This document shows, piece by piece, positions 42,003 to 50,499 of a DNA stretch of 58,005 nt. A program made the translations under genes and the position numbers. A model generated the notes under the pieces. That model made no database searches and was not told the origin of the DNA. It saw only the letters and a program-made list of their open reading frames with translations. Within the stretch, counting starts at the first letter, position 1, and every line of letters begins with the position of its first letter. Source of the stretch: Lachnospiraceae bacterium (GTDB taxonomy: Bacteria > Bacillota > Clostridia > Lachnospirales > Lachnospiraceae); the NCBI GenBank assembly GCA_017453865.1, contig JAFTEC010000137.1:1-58005 (forward strand), read 5' to 3'.

Positions 42003-43770
42003 CTATATATCTGTTCTTTTTTGCATAGTCCTCTTTTATGTCAAAACGCCATACCGTATTTCCGTCCTCATCCTCAGATATCTTTTCGAAGCCCTGCAGC
42101 GCGTAGAATTCCTTTACCATAGCGTTTTTTGCGGTAGGATAATAATATCCGAATATTGTACTTACCTTCCTTTCAGTACACTTCTTCACAAGCTCGTCCA
42201 TCATTGCAAATTCCATATCCCTTTTCAGTACCCTGCAGCTCATGATCCAGAGCTCAATATGGCACTCCTGATCCCTGATCCTTCCGATCACGACGCTTAC
42301 AACACCGTTATCACCGAAGCGGTCACTGAGCTTCCCGTATATTGTAATGGTATCATCCTCCCTTTCCGCTTCCTCTATCTCATTTTGTGTGTATCTTTTC
42401 GTGGTCAGATTGAACTGGTTGCTTTTATTGGTAAGCTGCGCGATCCTGGACATATATGTGGGAATAAAGTCTCCTATCTCACCCTTCATATCCAGTGACC
42501 TCAGGTATTCGCCGTAATCGGTAAACTGTGTCAAGCTTTCTCTGCGCTCGGCATTTGCCTTATACATGGATTTTCTCTTCAGATCGTCCTCCGACAGTTC
42601 GGTAATCTCAAAAAATCCGGATCTGTCGATTATATCCTTATAATATTCCGGCCTGTCCCCGATCTCCGGAACCGCAGTCCCTTTATTGTTTGCCCTGACT
42701 ATCTCCCTTTCAGCCGGATTATCGTCAACAAAAACAAAGCTTTCGGGAAGGAGAGACAGCTCCTCTGCGGCACTTAAAAGGTTCTCACTTTTTGGCTCCC
42801 AGTTTATCCTTTTTACCGCAAAATCCTCCGGAGACAAAACGGTGTCCGGGCGCCTAAGGCCCTTAAGTGCAGTCTCCTCATCGTTTTTTGAATTGATCGC
42901 AAGAAGTATTCCAAGGGATGAAAGGGATTTAATATATTTCTGGAATTCACTGTAGGTCTGTCCAAGTGATGTTTCCTGACCTATCTCGATATTATCTTCT
43001 CCGTCATCACCTATTACCCCTCCCCAGAGGGTATTATCCAGATCCAGCATCAATACCTTCCTGTTTTTCCCCATAAGTGACTTGATGATATTTGACAGAT
43101 TAAAGGCAAAACGGGGTATCGCCGGAACGGAAACCGCATATTTATACATATGCCAGTAGAACGGATCCGACCATTTTTCAAGCCCGTACAGAGAAGACAG
43201 ATAATTTACATCATGAACATAGAATTTCCCGTGTGATGAAGCATATTCACCGATAAAGGCATTCAGTCTCAGCGTAAAGTTTACCGCTCCGTGTATGTCC
43301 CAGGAATCCCTGTTCCCGAGGAGGCGCTCTGAGGGGTATTCGTAATTATTCTGTATTACCGGACATCCGTAGACTCTGTCAAGCCTTTCCCACATAGCTT
43401 CCAGACGTTCGCACTCCGTCTTCAGTTTATTTTCCACAGTTTCGGCACTGTCATTGATGTCCGGAAAATCTGTGATATTCCTTACGGATGTACATATGAA
43501 AATGATCTCCGGCTTGAAAGCCTCCAGCTCACCATTCTCAAACATCGCATCCTCATAATACCTGTTATACTCGGACTCATAGAAATCCGGCTTTATTCCG
43601 GAATTCAATAAAAAGAGCTCAAGTACCTTAACGATATCATCAGTGGTATATCCTCCGAGAACCGCAATCCTTAAGGGAAGAAGCTTTTCTTTCTTCAGAA
43701 GCTCTCTCCTTAAGGCCTTCTTTTTCATTATGATATAGTCTCCGTCAAAAGGATATTCCAGTTCCCTCAA
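41983..43770 (-). CDS. FkbH-like glyceryl-ACP synthase
   Basis: This 595-residue protein has an FkbH N-terminal domain (about 25-225), a HAD phosphatase domain with DxD at D243 and D245 (LDLDNTLWGG), and a GNAT-like domain (about 440-585). FkbH enzymes dephosphorylate 1,3-bisphosphoglycerate and load the glyceryl unit on an acyl carrier protein in polyketide pathways. The start is TTG with AGGAGG seven bases upstream, that SD lying in the last codons of the SGNH gene. There is no polyketide synthase here; the neighbours are ACP, SDR, MaoC, SGNH and MBOAT, suggesting acyl transfer to a glycan. Confidence 0.92.
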   Translation of the reverse strand: MRELEYPFDGDYIIMKKKALRRELLKKEKLLPLRIAVLGGYTTDDIVKVLELFLLNSGIKPDFYESEYNRYYEDAMFENGELEAFKPEIIFICTSVRNITDFPDINDSAETVENKLKTECERLEAMWERLDRVYGCPVIQNNYEYPSERLLGNRDSWDIHGAVNFTLRLNAFIGEYASSHGKFYVHDVNYLSSLYGLEKWSDPFYWHMYKYAVSVPAIPRFAFNLSNIIKSLMGKNRKVLMLDLDNTLWGGVIGDDGEDNIEIGQETSLGQTYSEFQKYIKSLSSLGILLAINSKNDEETALKGLRRPDTVLSPEDFAVKRINWEPKSENLLSAAEELSLLPESFVFVDDNPAEREIVRANNKGTAVPEIGDRPEYYKDIIDRSGFFEITELSEDDLKRKSMYKANAERRESLTQFTDYGEYLRSLDMKGEIGDFIPTYMSRIAQLTNKSNQFNLTTKRYTQNEIEEAEREDDTITIYGKLSDRFGDNGVVSVVIGRIRDQECHIELWIMSCRVLKRDMEFAMMDELVKKCTERKVSTIFGYYYPTAKNAMVKEFYALQGFEKISEDEDGNTVWRFDIKEDYAKKNRYIDVCSGV

Positions 43771-43772
43771 GC

Positions 43773-45062
43773 CTATTCCTCCTCTTTTGTTGTAAACATT
43801 CCGCTGCTCTGATTATAGAAAAAGGATTTCTGTGCTATCCTTTCCCCGTTTTCCTTATTCAGCACCTCTATCTTCATATCGTATCCGCCGATCTCATCCT
43901 CATCCACCGGCTCGGGCTCAATTCCGGTTCTATTAAGACAAAAATCCATTCCGTACTGATTACGGACCTTATCCGGTTCATATACGTACATTTTTATCTC
44001 TCTTCCCTCATCGACCGCACCGAAAATATAGGCAACCGCATCCTCCTTTTCATCCAGCATCCCGGTTCTCTGTTCCTTCCACTTCTTTTTGTCTTCTTCC
44101 CAGGGAATGCTGTACAGGGGATCATTCCTGTGATCTTCTATTCCGATATCATCCTGCATATATCCCGCAAGGTAATCGCAGACCTTCCCGGCTCCCATAA
44201 AATTCAGGTGTCCGGCATCTCCGAAATCATAGTCATAGTCAAGCTTTATTTCATCCAGAATATCATTAAAGGATATTACATCTCCTCCGTTTTCCTTTGT
44301 AAGCTTGATAAGCGCATTCAGATGCTTCTGTCTGCCGGGGGAGAATATTTTGGCATGTACCGGGATATCGGTAAGCACACAGCGAACACCCTTTTCTCTG
44401 CACAGCTCCAGAATACGCTTATAATAGCTTACTCCGTCTCCGCCCTTCAGCTCCTTTACCTCATCGGTCTGCCGGACAGGCTTTTCCCTTTTATATACGG
44501 ATGTCATGATATAAGCTCCCTTATCATAATTGACCTCTCTCTTAAAGTCCTCTTCCTTCAGGTCATCATATCTGCCATGATATGCATACAGCATTGAAAT
44601 GAAGCCCAGCCTCCCTCCTTCAAAAAAACGTCCTGCATAATTTACAGCCTCCAGCTTGTTTCTGTTCAAAGGAAGTGCATCAATTGATTCATGGACAAAA
44701 CCGTAGCCGGAATTGATCTTGTCAGATTCATCCGATATCTTTGCCGCATCAATAAATACAACCCTCGGAGAACAGCGGTCCAACGCTTCTTTAAGGACAT
44801 AATAGGACATCTGGACAGACTCACCCGCCGAAGCCAGATTATACGAGGATATCCCGTATTTTTCCCATAGATACATTGGATCCACCGCTTCATGCATTCT
44901 GCTGGCGCCCAAAAAAAGCGCATCAAAATCCGTCCTTGCATTCAGAAATTCAGACTTATAATATCTGCTTGTCTTGTCAACAAAAAGTCCGGATAATCCC
45001 ATCATTATCATTACAATAAGACACAGGAATATAACCGTCTTAAAAAGCTTTCTTATTTTCAT
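43773..45062 (-). CDS. Membrane-anchored SGNH/DltD-like acyltransferase partner
   Basis: This 429-residue protein has one N-terminal membrane helix (about 8-27) and an extracytoplasmic SGNH-type domain. The Ser motif LGASRMH has S54; the Asp/His pair is D282 and H285 in GDAGHLN, so the triad is intact. It resembles the partners of MBOAT proteins, such as DltD, that complete acyl transfer to a cell-wall polymer. It lies directly after the MBOAT gene with no gap. The last 100 residues are a separate acidic part. Confidence 0.87.
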   Translation of the reverse strand: MKIRKLFKTVIFLCLIVMIMMGLSGLFVDKTSRYYKSEFLNARTDFDALFLGASRMHEAVDPMYLWEKYGISSYNLASAGESVQMSYYVLKEALDRCSPRVVFIDAAKISDESDKINSGYGFVHESIDALPLNRNKLEAVNYAGRFFEGGRLGFISMLYAYHGRYDDLKEEDFKREVNYDKGAYIMTSVYKREKPVRQTDEVKELKGGDGVSYYKRILELCREKGVRCVLTDIPVHAKIFSPGRQKHLNALIKLTKENGGDVISFNDILDEIKLDYDYDFGDAGHLNFMGAGKVCDYLAGYMQDDIGIEDHRNDPLYSIPWEEDKKKWKEQRTGMLDEKEDAVAYIFGAVDEGREIKMYVYEPDKVRNQYGMDFCLNRTGIEPEPVDEDEIGGYDMKIEVLNKENGERIAQKSFFYNQSSGMFTTKEEE

Positions 45063-46604
45063 CTAAAACCCCTGATATATGAAATCCGCGGCATGATATC
45101 CCGGACCGTACATTCCGAAGATCATTACTAAGGTGAAAAGGATAAGCCACGCGCTCCATCTGAAAACTATTCCCTGCTCTGCGATCCAATCCCTGGCATG
45201 TCCCTTTTTTTCCCTCATAAGAGCTGCCAGCAGCATTAAAAGCAGGGATATTATAATAACAGCTGTATCCGTTCCGGAAAGACCCGTATCGGCAAGTGCA
45301 CCGTTAATAAAGATCCAGGGATTGAAAAAACCGGGTGTAAAGGACAGTATTATGGCTTTAAGCATACGGAATGCGTTCGTTATGCCATCTGACCTGAAAA
45401 AAACCATTGATATACAAAGGATCAGATATGTTCGAAGCTTCCTCATAAGATGATAGCTGAAGGACGTCACTTTTATTCCAAGCGCTTTATTTATCCCGGA
45501 AAGATACGGAGAGAGGATCTCATAGGAAAGCATAACTGCCCAATAATAGATCCCGCATCCAAGGATGTATCTGTATCCCCCATGCCATATTCCGATAAAC
45601 ATCCAGGTACAGAACATACCTATACCGAGCGTTACAAGCTTGGAGGCCTTTTTTCCATGCTTTGCCTTTATCCTGTTCCCCGCTTCAAGGACCGGTTTGC
45701 TTTTAAGAACCGGATACATTATATAGTCCTTTACCCAGCTTCCGAGGGACATATGCCATCTCTGCCAGAACTCCTGTGAAGTCTCGGCAAAAAGAGGGTT
45801 ATTAAAGTTTTCCGGAAGTTCTATTCCGAAAAGCTCCGCAACTCCCAGAACGATATCCACGCTCCCGGAAAAATCGGCATACAGCTGAAGCGGATATAGA
45901 AGAAAGCTGAGAACATACCATAAGCCGATATGTGCTTCGGGAGCTCCGTATACCGTATCCACTATTGCCCCTATCCTCTCCGCAAGGACAAGCTTCTTAA
46001 AGAAGCCCCACAATATTCTCTGCGCCCCGCGGCATATCCTGTCTATATCGAAGCTTCTCCCCTCATAGACAGATTGAAGCGCATTGTACCGGCTGAAGGG
46101 ACCTGTGGTGAGCTGCGGGAAAAACATGAGAAAAAGCAGGAGTCTGAAGAAATTTTTTTCACGTTTGGACGTTTTCCACAGACAGTCGATTATGTAGCTT
46201 ACCGACTGAAAGGTATAATAACTCATACCAAAGGCCGCCGGGAACGGGATCTTATTTAGAACAGGCACCGCCGGAAAAACCGAGTGAAGAGCCACGGACA
46301 AACCGATCCAGTATGTGCTTCCCTTAAATAAAAACCAAAGCAGGATATTGACCGCTATTGCCGCGAAAGCCACCGTATTCCGGTATTTTTCCGTCCTTTC
46401 CATAAGGTACGACGAAAAATGCGCCGTAAGCGCTGTTATCAGCAGAAAAACAAGAGTATAGGGAACCGCAGCAAGAAAATAAAAAACAAAGCTGAGAAAA
46501 AGCAGTGTCATCCACATATACCTTTTCGGAGTCAGGTAATAAACAACCACTGCCAAAACAATAAAAATAATGAAACTAAGGGATGTTATTGTCATCTGGA
46601 TCAT
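45063..46604 (-). CDS. MBOAT O-acyltransferase (DltB/AlgI type)
   Basis: This 513-residue membrane protein has about 11-12 helices. MBOAT signatures are clear: GMSYYTFQSVSY, FFPQLTTGPFSRY, QLYADFSG, EFWQRWHMSLGSW with H284, and GIWHG with catalytic H341. MBOAT proteins pass an acyl group from a cytosolic carrier through the membrane to an external polymer. Together with the ACP at 39562 and SGNH at 43773 it forms a Dlt-like trio. RBS is weak. Confidence 0.93.
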   Translation of the reverse strand: MIQMTITSLSFIIFIVLAVVVYYLTPKRYMWMTLLFLSFVFYFLAAVPYTLVFLLITALTAHFSSYLMERTEKYRNTVAFAAIAVNILLWFLFKGSTYWIGLSVALHSVFPAVPVLNKIPFPAAFGMSYYTFQSVSYIIDCLWKTSKREKNFFRLLLFLMFFPQLTTGPFSRYNALQSVYEGRSFDIDRICRGAQRILWGFFKKLVLAERIGAIVDTVYGAPEAHIGLWYVLSFLLYPLQLYADFSGSVDIVLGVAELFGIELPENFNNPLFAETSQEFWQRWHMSLGSWVKDYIMYPVLKSKPVLEAGNRIKAKHGKKASKLVTLGIGMFCTWMFIGIWHGGYRYILGCGIYYWAVMLSYEILSPYLSGINKALGIKVTSFSYHLMRKLRTYLILCISMVFFRSDGITNAFRMLKAIILSFTPGFFNPWIFINGALADTGLSGTDTAVIIISLLLMLLAALMREKKGHARDWIAEQGIVFRWSAWLILFTLVMIFGMYGPGYHAADFIYQGF

Positions 46605-46614
46605 GGAAATTTCG

Positions 46615-47631
46615 TTACATATGCCTGTTGGTCTTGAATTTCAGTGAGTCCTTATTCGCCTTCTTTATGAAGTCCTCATAGGCAAGCCTGAAGATCCTTA
46701 TAAAGATAAAGCGCGGCAGCTTTTTATAGAGAAGCTTTTCAAGCTTAAGGACGATACCGTTGTCCGCAGGCTGCTTCACATAATCGTTCCAGGGCGAGAG
46801 AGCTATATACTTATCAAAAAGCTCGTTATCCGGATGGACGTTGTTTTTGTGCCAGGGAAATTCCCCCACAAAGCGGAAGAAATGATATACGACCGGAGCG
46901 GTGAGAGCCGATCTCATCTCCTCCGGCGTATAAAAGCCCCTGCCTCCGAAGGTCCTGAAGTATGACCTGAGGGAAAAGGCAAGGTATACCGGCTGTATAT
47001 TGTATCTCGGACTGAGCTTTAAGATCTCGCCCTTTAATACCACATTCAAAAGATCCTGATCCGGTGACGGATACCAGGCCCTTACATTTTTTACGTGATC
47101 CGCGATACGCTCAGAACAGCGGAGCCTCCGCCATTTTTTCATATCGAAGAGGATCACCCCGGAATTATAATAAAAATTTGCCATATCAAAATTCAGGCGT
47201 TTCTTGTGCTTACGGACCAGTGAATCCAGACACATGGCAACGGGATGATCTCCCATATCAAGGTCGATCAGAGGATCCAGCTTTCCTGTGACTATGGTAT
47301 CCGCATCCAGGTAGAGAAGCCTGTCCACATCCTCATCTATGATAAATGAAAGGAAAAGCCGCATATTTGCGGCGTACGACCCCCTGTAGGAGGGCATGTG
47401 CATTTCCTTCATCAGAGCGATCAGACTCTCGGTCCCCACGAAATTCAGAAGCCTTCCGTACTGGGCGGTAAGGCTTCTCAGCCTCTGACAGGAAAATTGT
47501 GACAGATCCTCTCCCAGAATAAAGATGTGGATCCTGTCAATATGCTTATTATTCTCCAGAAGGCTGGTTATGCTGGCGCCCGCATAGGGCGCATACTTTT
47601 CGTTAAACTGATAAAGGACGTTCAACTTCAT
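46615..47631 (-). CDS. GT8 family glycosyltransferase
   Basis: This 338-residue protein begins LNVLYQFNEKYAPY and has the GT8 DxD at D109 and D111 (YLDADTIVTG), with a late HFFRFVGEFPW motif. GT8 enzymes are retaining galactosyl/glucosyltransferases. It has no membrane helix. It overlaps the DPM1-type gene by four bases and precedes the MBOAT gene. Confidence 0.9.
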   Translation of the reverse strand: MKLNVLYQFNEKYAPYAGASITSLLENNKHIDRIHIFILGEDLSQFSCQRLRSLTAQYGRLLNFVGTESLIALMKEMHMPSYRGSYAANMRLFLSFIIDEDVDRLLYLDADTIVTGKLDPLIDLDMGDHPVAMCLDSLVRKHKKRLNFDMANFYYNSGVILFDMKKWRRLRCSERIADHVKNVRAWYPSPDQDLLNVVLKGEILKLSPRYNIQPVYLAFSLRSYFRTFGGRGFYTPEEMRSALTAPVVYHFFRFVGEFPWHKNNVHPDNELFDKYIALSPWNDYVKQPADNGIVLKLEKLLYKKLPRFIFIRIFRLAYEDFIKKANKDSLKFKTNRHM

Positions 47632-48629
47632 GAGTCTTTACTGTCGTTTTTTTCCGGTCCTTCCTCCTCCGGCGGGTCAGCGTCAAAATTCAGGCGCTTC
47701 TCCTCCACCACAAGGGGCCGGTGCATGATACGTGTATTGATATTCAGTATGTATTCTCCCATAAAGCCGATAAAGAAAAGCTGAAGGGAGCCTAAAAGAA
47801 ATACCCCGATGAGCATGGGGGCGTAGCCCGCCGAAAAGCTGTACCAGTGGGTAAGCTTCATAACGGTATAGTATATGGCGATGCAGAGACTTACAAGTCC
47901 CGCAAAAAAACCGAAGAAGGTGGCAAGCCTCAACCCCACCTTGGTATAGGAGGTGATGGAGAGCATTGCCGCGTCATACAGCTTATAGAAATTATTGCTG
48001 GTCTTTCCGGCCCTCCTCTTTGGCTGCACAAAGGGTATCTCTTTTCTCTTGAAATTATACTCGGCAACTATACCCCTAAGGAAAGGAACGGGGTCGTCCA
48101 GTTTTTTTAAGAGACTTATGAAGGAGCGGTCATACAGTCCGGTTCCGGTAAAATTCTCTATCATCTTCACATCGGACATATTTCTGATCACCCTATAGTA
48201 AATTGTCCGTAAAAAGTAGATGAAACCGTTTTCCTTGCTCCCGGTCTTTATGGCACTCACGATCTTATAGCCGTTCTCCCACTCCCGGATAAACTTTGGG
48301 ATAAGCTCCGGCGGATCCTGAAAGTCACAGGCCATCGATATGGTGCAGTCCCCGCTGGTCTGGCACATTCCGTAGAAGGGTGAATTGAACTGTCCGAAAT
48401 TCGTCACGTTAAAGATCGCCTTGATCTTCTTATTGGCTGCACAGATCTCCGTCAGCTTCTCCCTTGTACCGTCAACAGAGAAATTGTCGATAAAGAGGAG
48501 CTCATAATCATATTCCGGGAGCTCCGTTGTCATTATCTCAACTATGCGGTCACTTATTGGACCCACATTCTCTGCTTCGTTATAGCAGGGGATCATTATG
48601 CTGATCGTTTTTTTCCTGTTTTCAGTCAT
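47628..48629 (-). CDS. DPM1/GtrB-type polyprenyl-phosphate glycosyltransferase
   Basis: This 333-residue GT2 protein has a cytosolic GT-A part (SIMIPCYNEAENV, DNFSVDGT, ACDFQDPPELI) and two C-terminal membrane helices (about 235-300). That layout fits CsbB/GtrB/ArnC enzymes that load a sugar on undecaprenyl phosphate for external transferases. The two YfhO proteins (15351 and 50500) and the GT-C enzyme (25094) are possible users. Confidence 0.9.
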   Translation of the reverse strand: MTENRKKTISIMIPCYNEAENVGPISDRIVEIMTTELPEYDYELLFIDNFSVDGTREKLTEICAANKKIKAIFNVTNFGQFNSPFYGMCQTSGDCTISMACDFQDPPELIPKFIREWENGYKIVSAIKTGSKENGFIYFLRTIYYRVIRNMSDVKMIENFTGTGLYDRSFISLLKKLDDPVPFLRGIVAEYNFKRKEIPFVQPKRRAGKTSNNFYKLYDAAMLSITSYTKVGLRLATFFGFFAGLVSLCIAIYYTVMKLTHWYSFSAGYAPMLIGVFLLGSLQLFFIGFMGEYILNINTRIMHRPLVVEEKRLNFDADPPEEEGPEKNDSKDS

Positions 48630-48662
48630 TTATCCTTTATAATCCTGAGCGAAGGAGCTTTC

Positions 48663-50471
48663 TCAAATCCTCTCCGCTTCCTCCCTTACTCCTTCATATT
48701 CCTCTCTTGGCAGGAAGGGGAACATATCATCGAGAGGCGCCGAAACGATGCTTCCGTTCTCAAGCACCCTTGAAGAGGTCTTGGGCTCAAAGCCCTGGTT
48801 ATGGTCCAGAACGGCTTCGATTATCACAGCCCCTTTTGTTTCAAAGGCCTTTTTCAGCCGGCTGTCCGCATTCTTTAAGGAATCGGTCTTTACGTAGGAA
48901 AGTCCGAAAGCCGAGGCAATTTTCTTAAGATCCGGGAAGGATACACCGCTTTCCCTGTCTATTCCGACATGCTCCCTGCCGGAAAAAAGATTTCTCTGGG
49001 TCTGCCTGATGGAGTGATAGCCGTTATTATTGAGGATTATTATCTTTATATCCAGCTTATTATGGACGATGGTCTGCAGCTCCTGAATATTCATCATGAA
49101 GGAACCGTCCCCGTCGATACAGATTATCCGTCTCCCGCTGCCGGAGGCCGCCGCTCCCAGCGCCGCGGGAAGTGCAAAGCCCATTTCCGCGGAACCGGAA
49201 TTCGTAAATATCCTCATTCCCTTCTTTAGCCGTAGGGTCTGGAAAACCTGCACACAGGCTGCCCCGTTTCCGCAGATCACCGCATCTCCGCCATTCAGGT
49301 TTTCCGAAACGATATCCAGAAAGGCGTAAGGATTCATCGGCTTCTGCTGTTCCAGATATTCCGGAAGCACAACAGGATAACGTTTTCCCAGGTTCCGGCA
49401 CCACCTAAGCCACTCTCTGTGATCCCCCACCTCATCCGCTGAGGCATGGGCAAGCTCTGCACAGACATCCTTAACATCCGCATGAACAGGCATATCTATC
49501 TTTACGGTAGGTTTACATAACTCCTTTTCATCGATATCCACCTGGATCTTATAAGCCTTTTCCGCAAACTGATGCTTATTATAGCTGATATTCCTTATAT
49601 TCATCCTGCAGCCCAATACTATAAGGAGATCTGCAGCCTGAACTATGAAATTCGCGGCTCTCTGCCCGACAGTTCCGGGTATCCCGGCAAAATAGGGATT
49701 ACTTTCCCAGAGAAGATCCTGAGCATTCCAGCAGGTGACGACCGGAACCTTCAAGGCACTTGTAGTCTCCACAAATTCCTTATAGGCCTCGCCGAGCCTT
49801 ATTCCCTCTCCCGCAAGTATAACCGGACGTCTTGATACCTCGAGCCTCTCAAGTATCTTGTCTGCCTCGGATTTATCGAAGAGGGGCTGCTCCTTCTTTT
49901 CGGTATTCTTCTTTTCGAAGCCGGTAAGCTGCTCGGTCTCTATTACAGCTCCCTGTATGTCCAGGGGAACATCGATCCACACAGGTCCTCTCCTGCCATG
50001 GGTTGCAAGATACCAGGCCTTTTCCAGCTGATACCTTATTTCATAGGGATTCGTGATCATTACCGCGAATTTGGTAATGGGCTCCACCACCTTCACAATG
50101 TCGCATTCCTGATCCCCGAGCTGCCTGAGCTCCGTTTCCGTATATCTCACGGTGGTCTCTCTCTTTACCTGTCCGGAGATAACAAACATGGGAACCGAAT
50201 CTACATAGCAGTCGAAAACACCCGTTATTGCATTGGTTCCTCCGGGTCCGCTTGTAACACATACTATAGCCACCTTGCCGGTAAGTCTGGTATAGCCCTC
50301 CGCTGCAATGGCCGAGCCCTGCTCATGGTGATTATAGATGCAGTGCAGCTTTTCATGATGTCCGAAGGCATCATTTAAGTGCATGGCACCGCCGCCTGTC
50401 ACCGTAAATACGGTATCCACCTTATGATTAACAAGAAAATCCGCTATATAATCAGCTACCCTGACCTTCAT
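48663..50471 (-). CDS. ThDP-dependent carboligase (acetolactate-synthase/YerE-like)
   Basis: From ATG at 50471 (AAGGAG just upstream) it has 602 residues; the frame is open to 50528 inside the YfhO gene. It has the full ThDP fold: catalytic Glu in HHEQGSAIAAEG, and the GDGSFMMN ... NNNGY cofactor motif. IlvB makes acetolactate, but in sugar loci homologues such as YerE join an acetyl unit from pyruvate to a CDP-4-keto sugar. The CDP-hexose genes at 55672-58005 in the same operon make the YerE role attractive. A plain acetolactate synthase cannot be excluded. Confidence 0.85.
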   Translation of the reverse strand: MKVRVADYIADFLVNHKVDTVFTVTGGGAMHLNDAFGHHEKLHCIYNHHEQGSAIAAEGYTRLTGKVAIVCVTSGPGGTNAITGVFDCYVDSVPMFVISGQVKRETTVRYTETELRQLGDQECDIVKVVEPITKFAVMITNPYEIRYQLEKAWYLATHGRRGPVWIDVPLDIQGAVIETEQLTGFEKKNTEKKEQPLFDKSEADKILERLEVSRRPVILAGEGIRLGEAYKEFVETTSALKVPVVTCWNAQDLLWESNPYFAGIPGTVGQRAANFIVQAADLLIVLGCRMNIRNISYNKHQFAEKAYKIQVDIDEKELCKPTVKIDMPVHADVKDVCAELAHASADEVGDHREWLRWCRNLGKRYPVVLPEYLEQQKPMNPYAFLDIVSENLNGGDAVICGNGAACVQVFQTLRLKKGMRIFTNSGSAEMGFALPAALGAAASGSGRRIICIDGDGSFMMNIQELQTIVHNKLDIKIIILNNNGYHSIRQTQRNLFSGREHVGIDRESGVSFPDLKKIASAFGLSYVKTDSLKNADSRLKKAFETKGAVIIEAVLDHNQGFEPKTSSRVLENGSIVSAPLDDMFPFLPREEYEGVREEAERI

Positions 50472-50499
50472 TGCTCCTTGATCTCCGTTCAGAATGGGA

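Noticed and set aside
39562..43770. Polyketide or fatty-acid synthase cluster
   Set aside because: ACP, reductase and dehydratase are present but there is no ketosynthase or acyltransferase; the MBOAT and SGNH genes point to glycan acylation instead.
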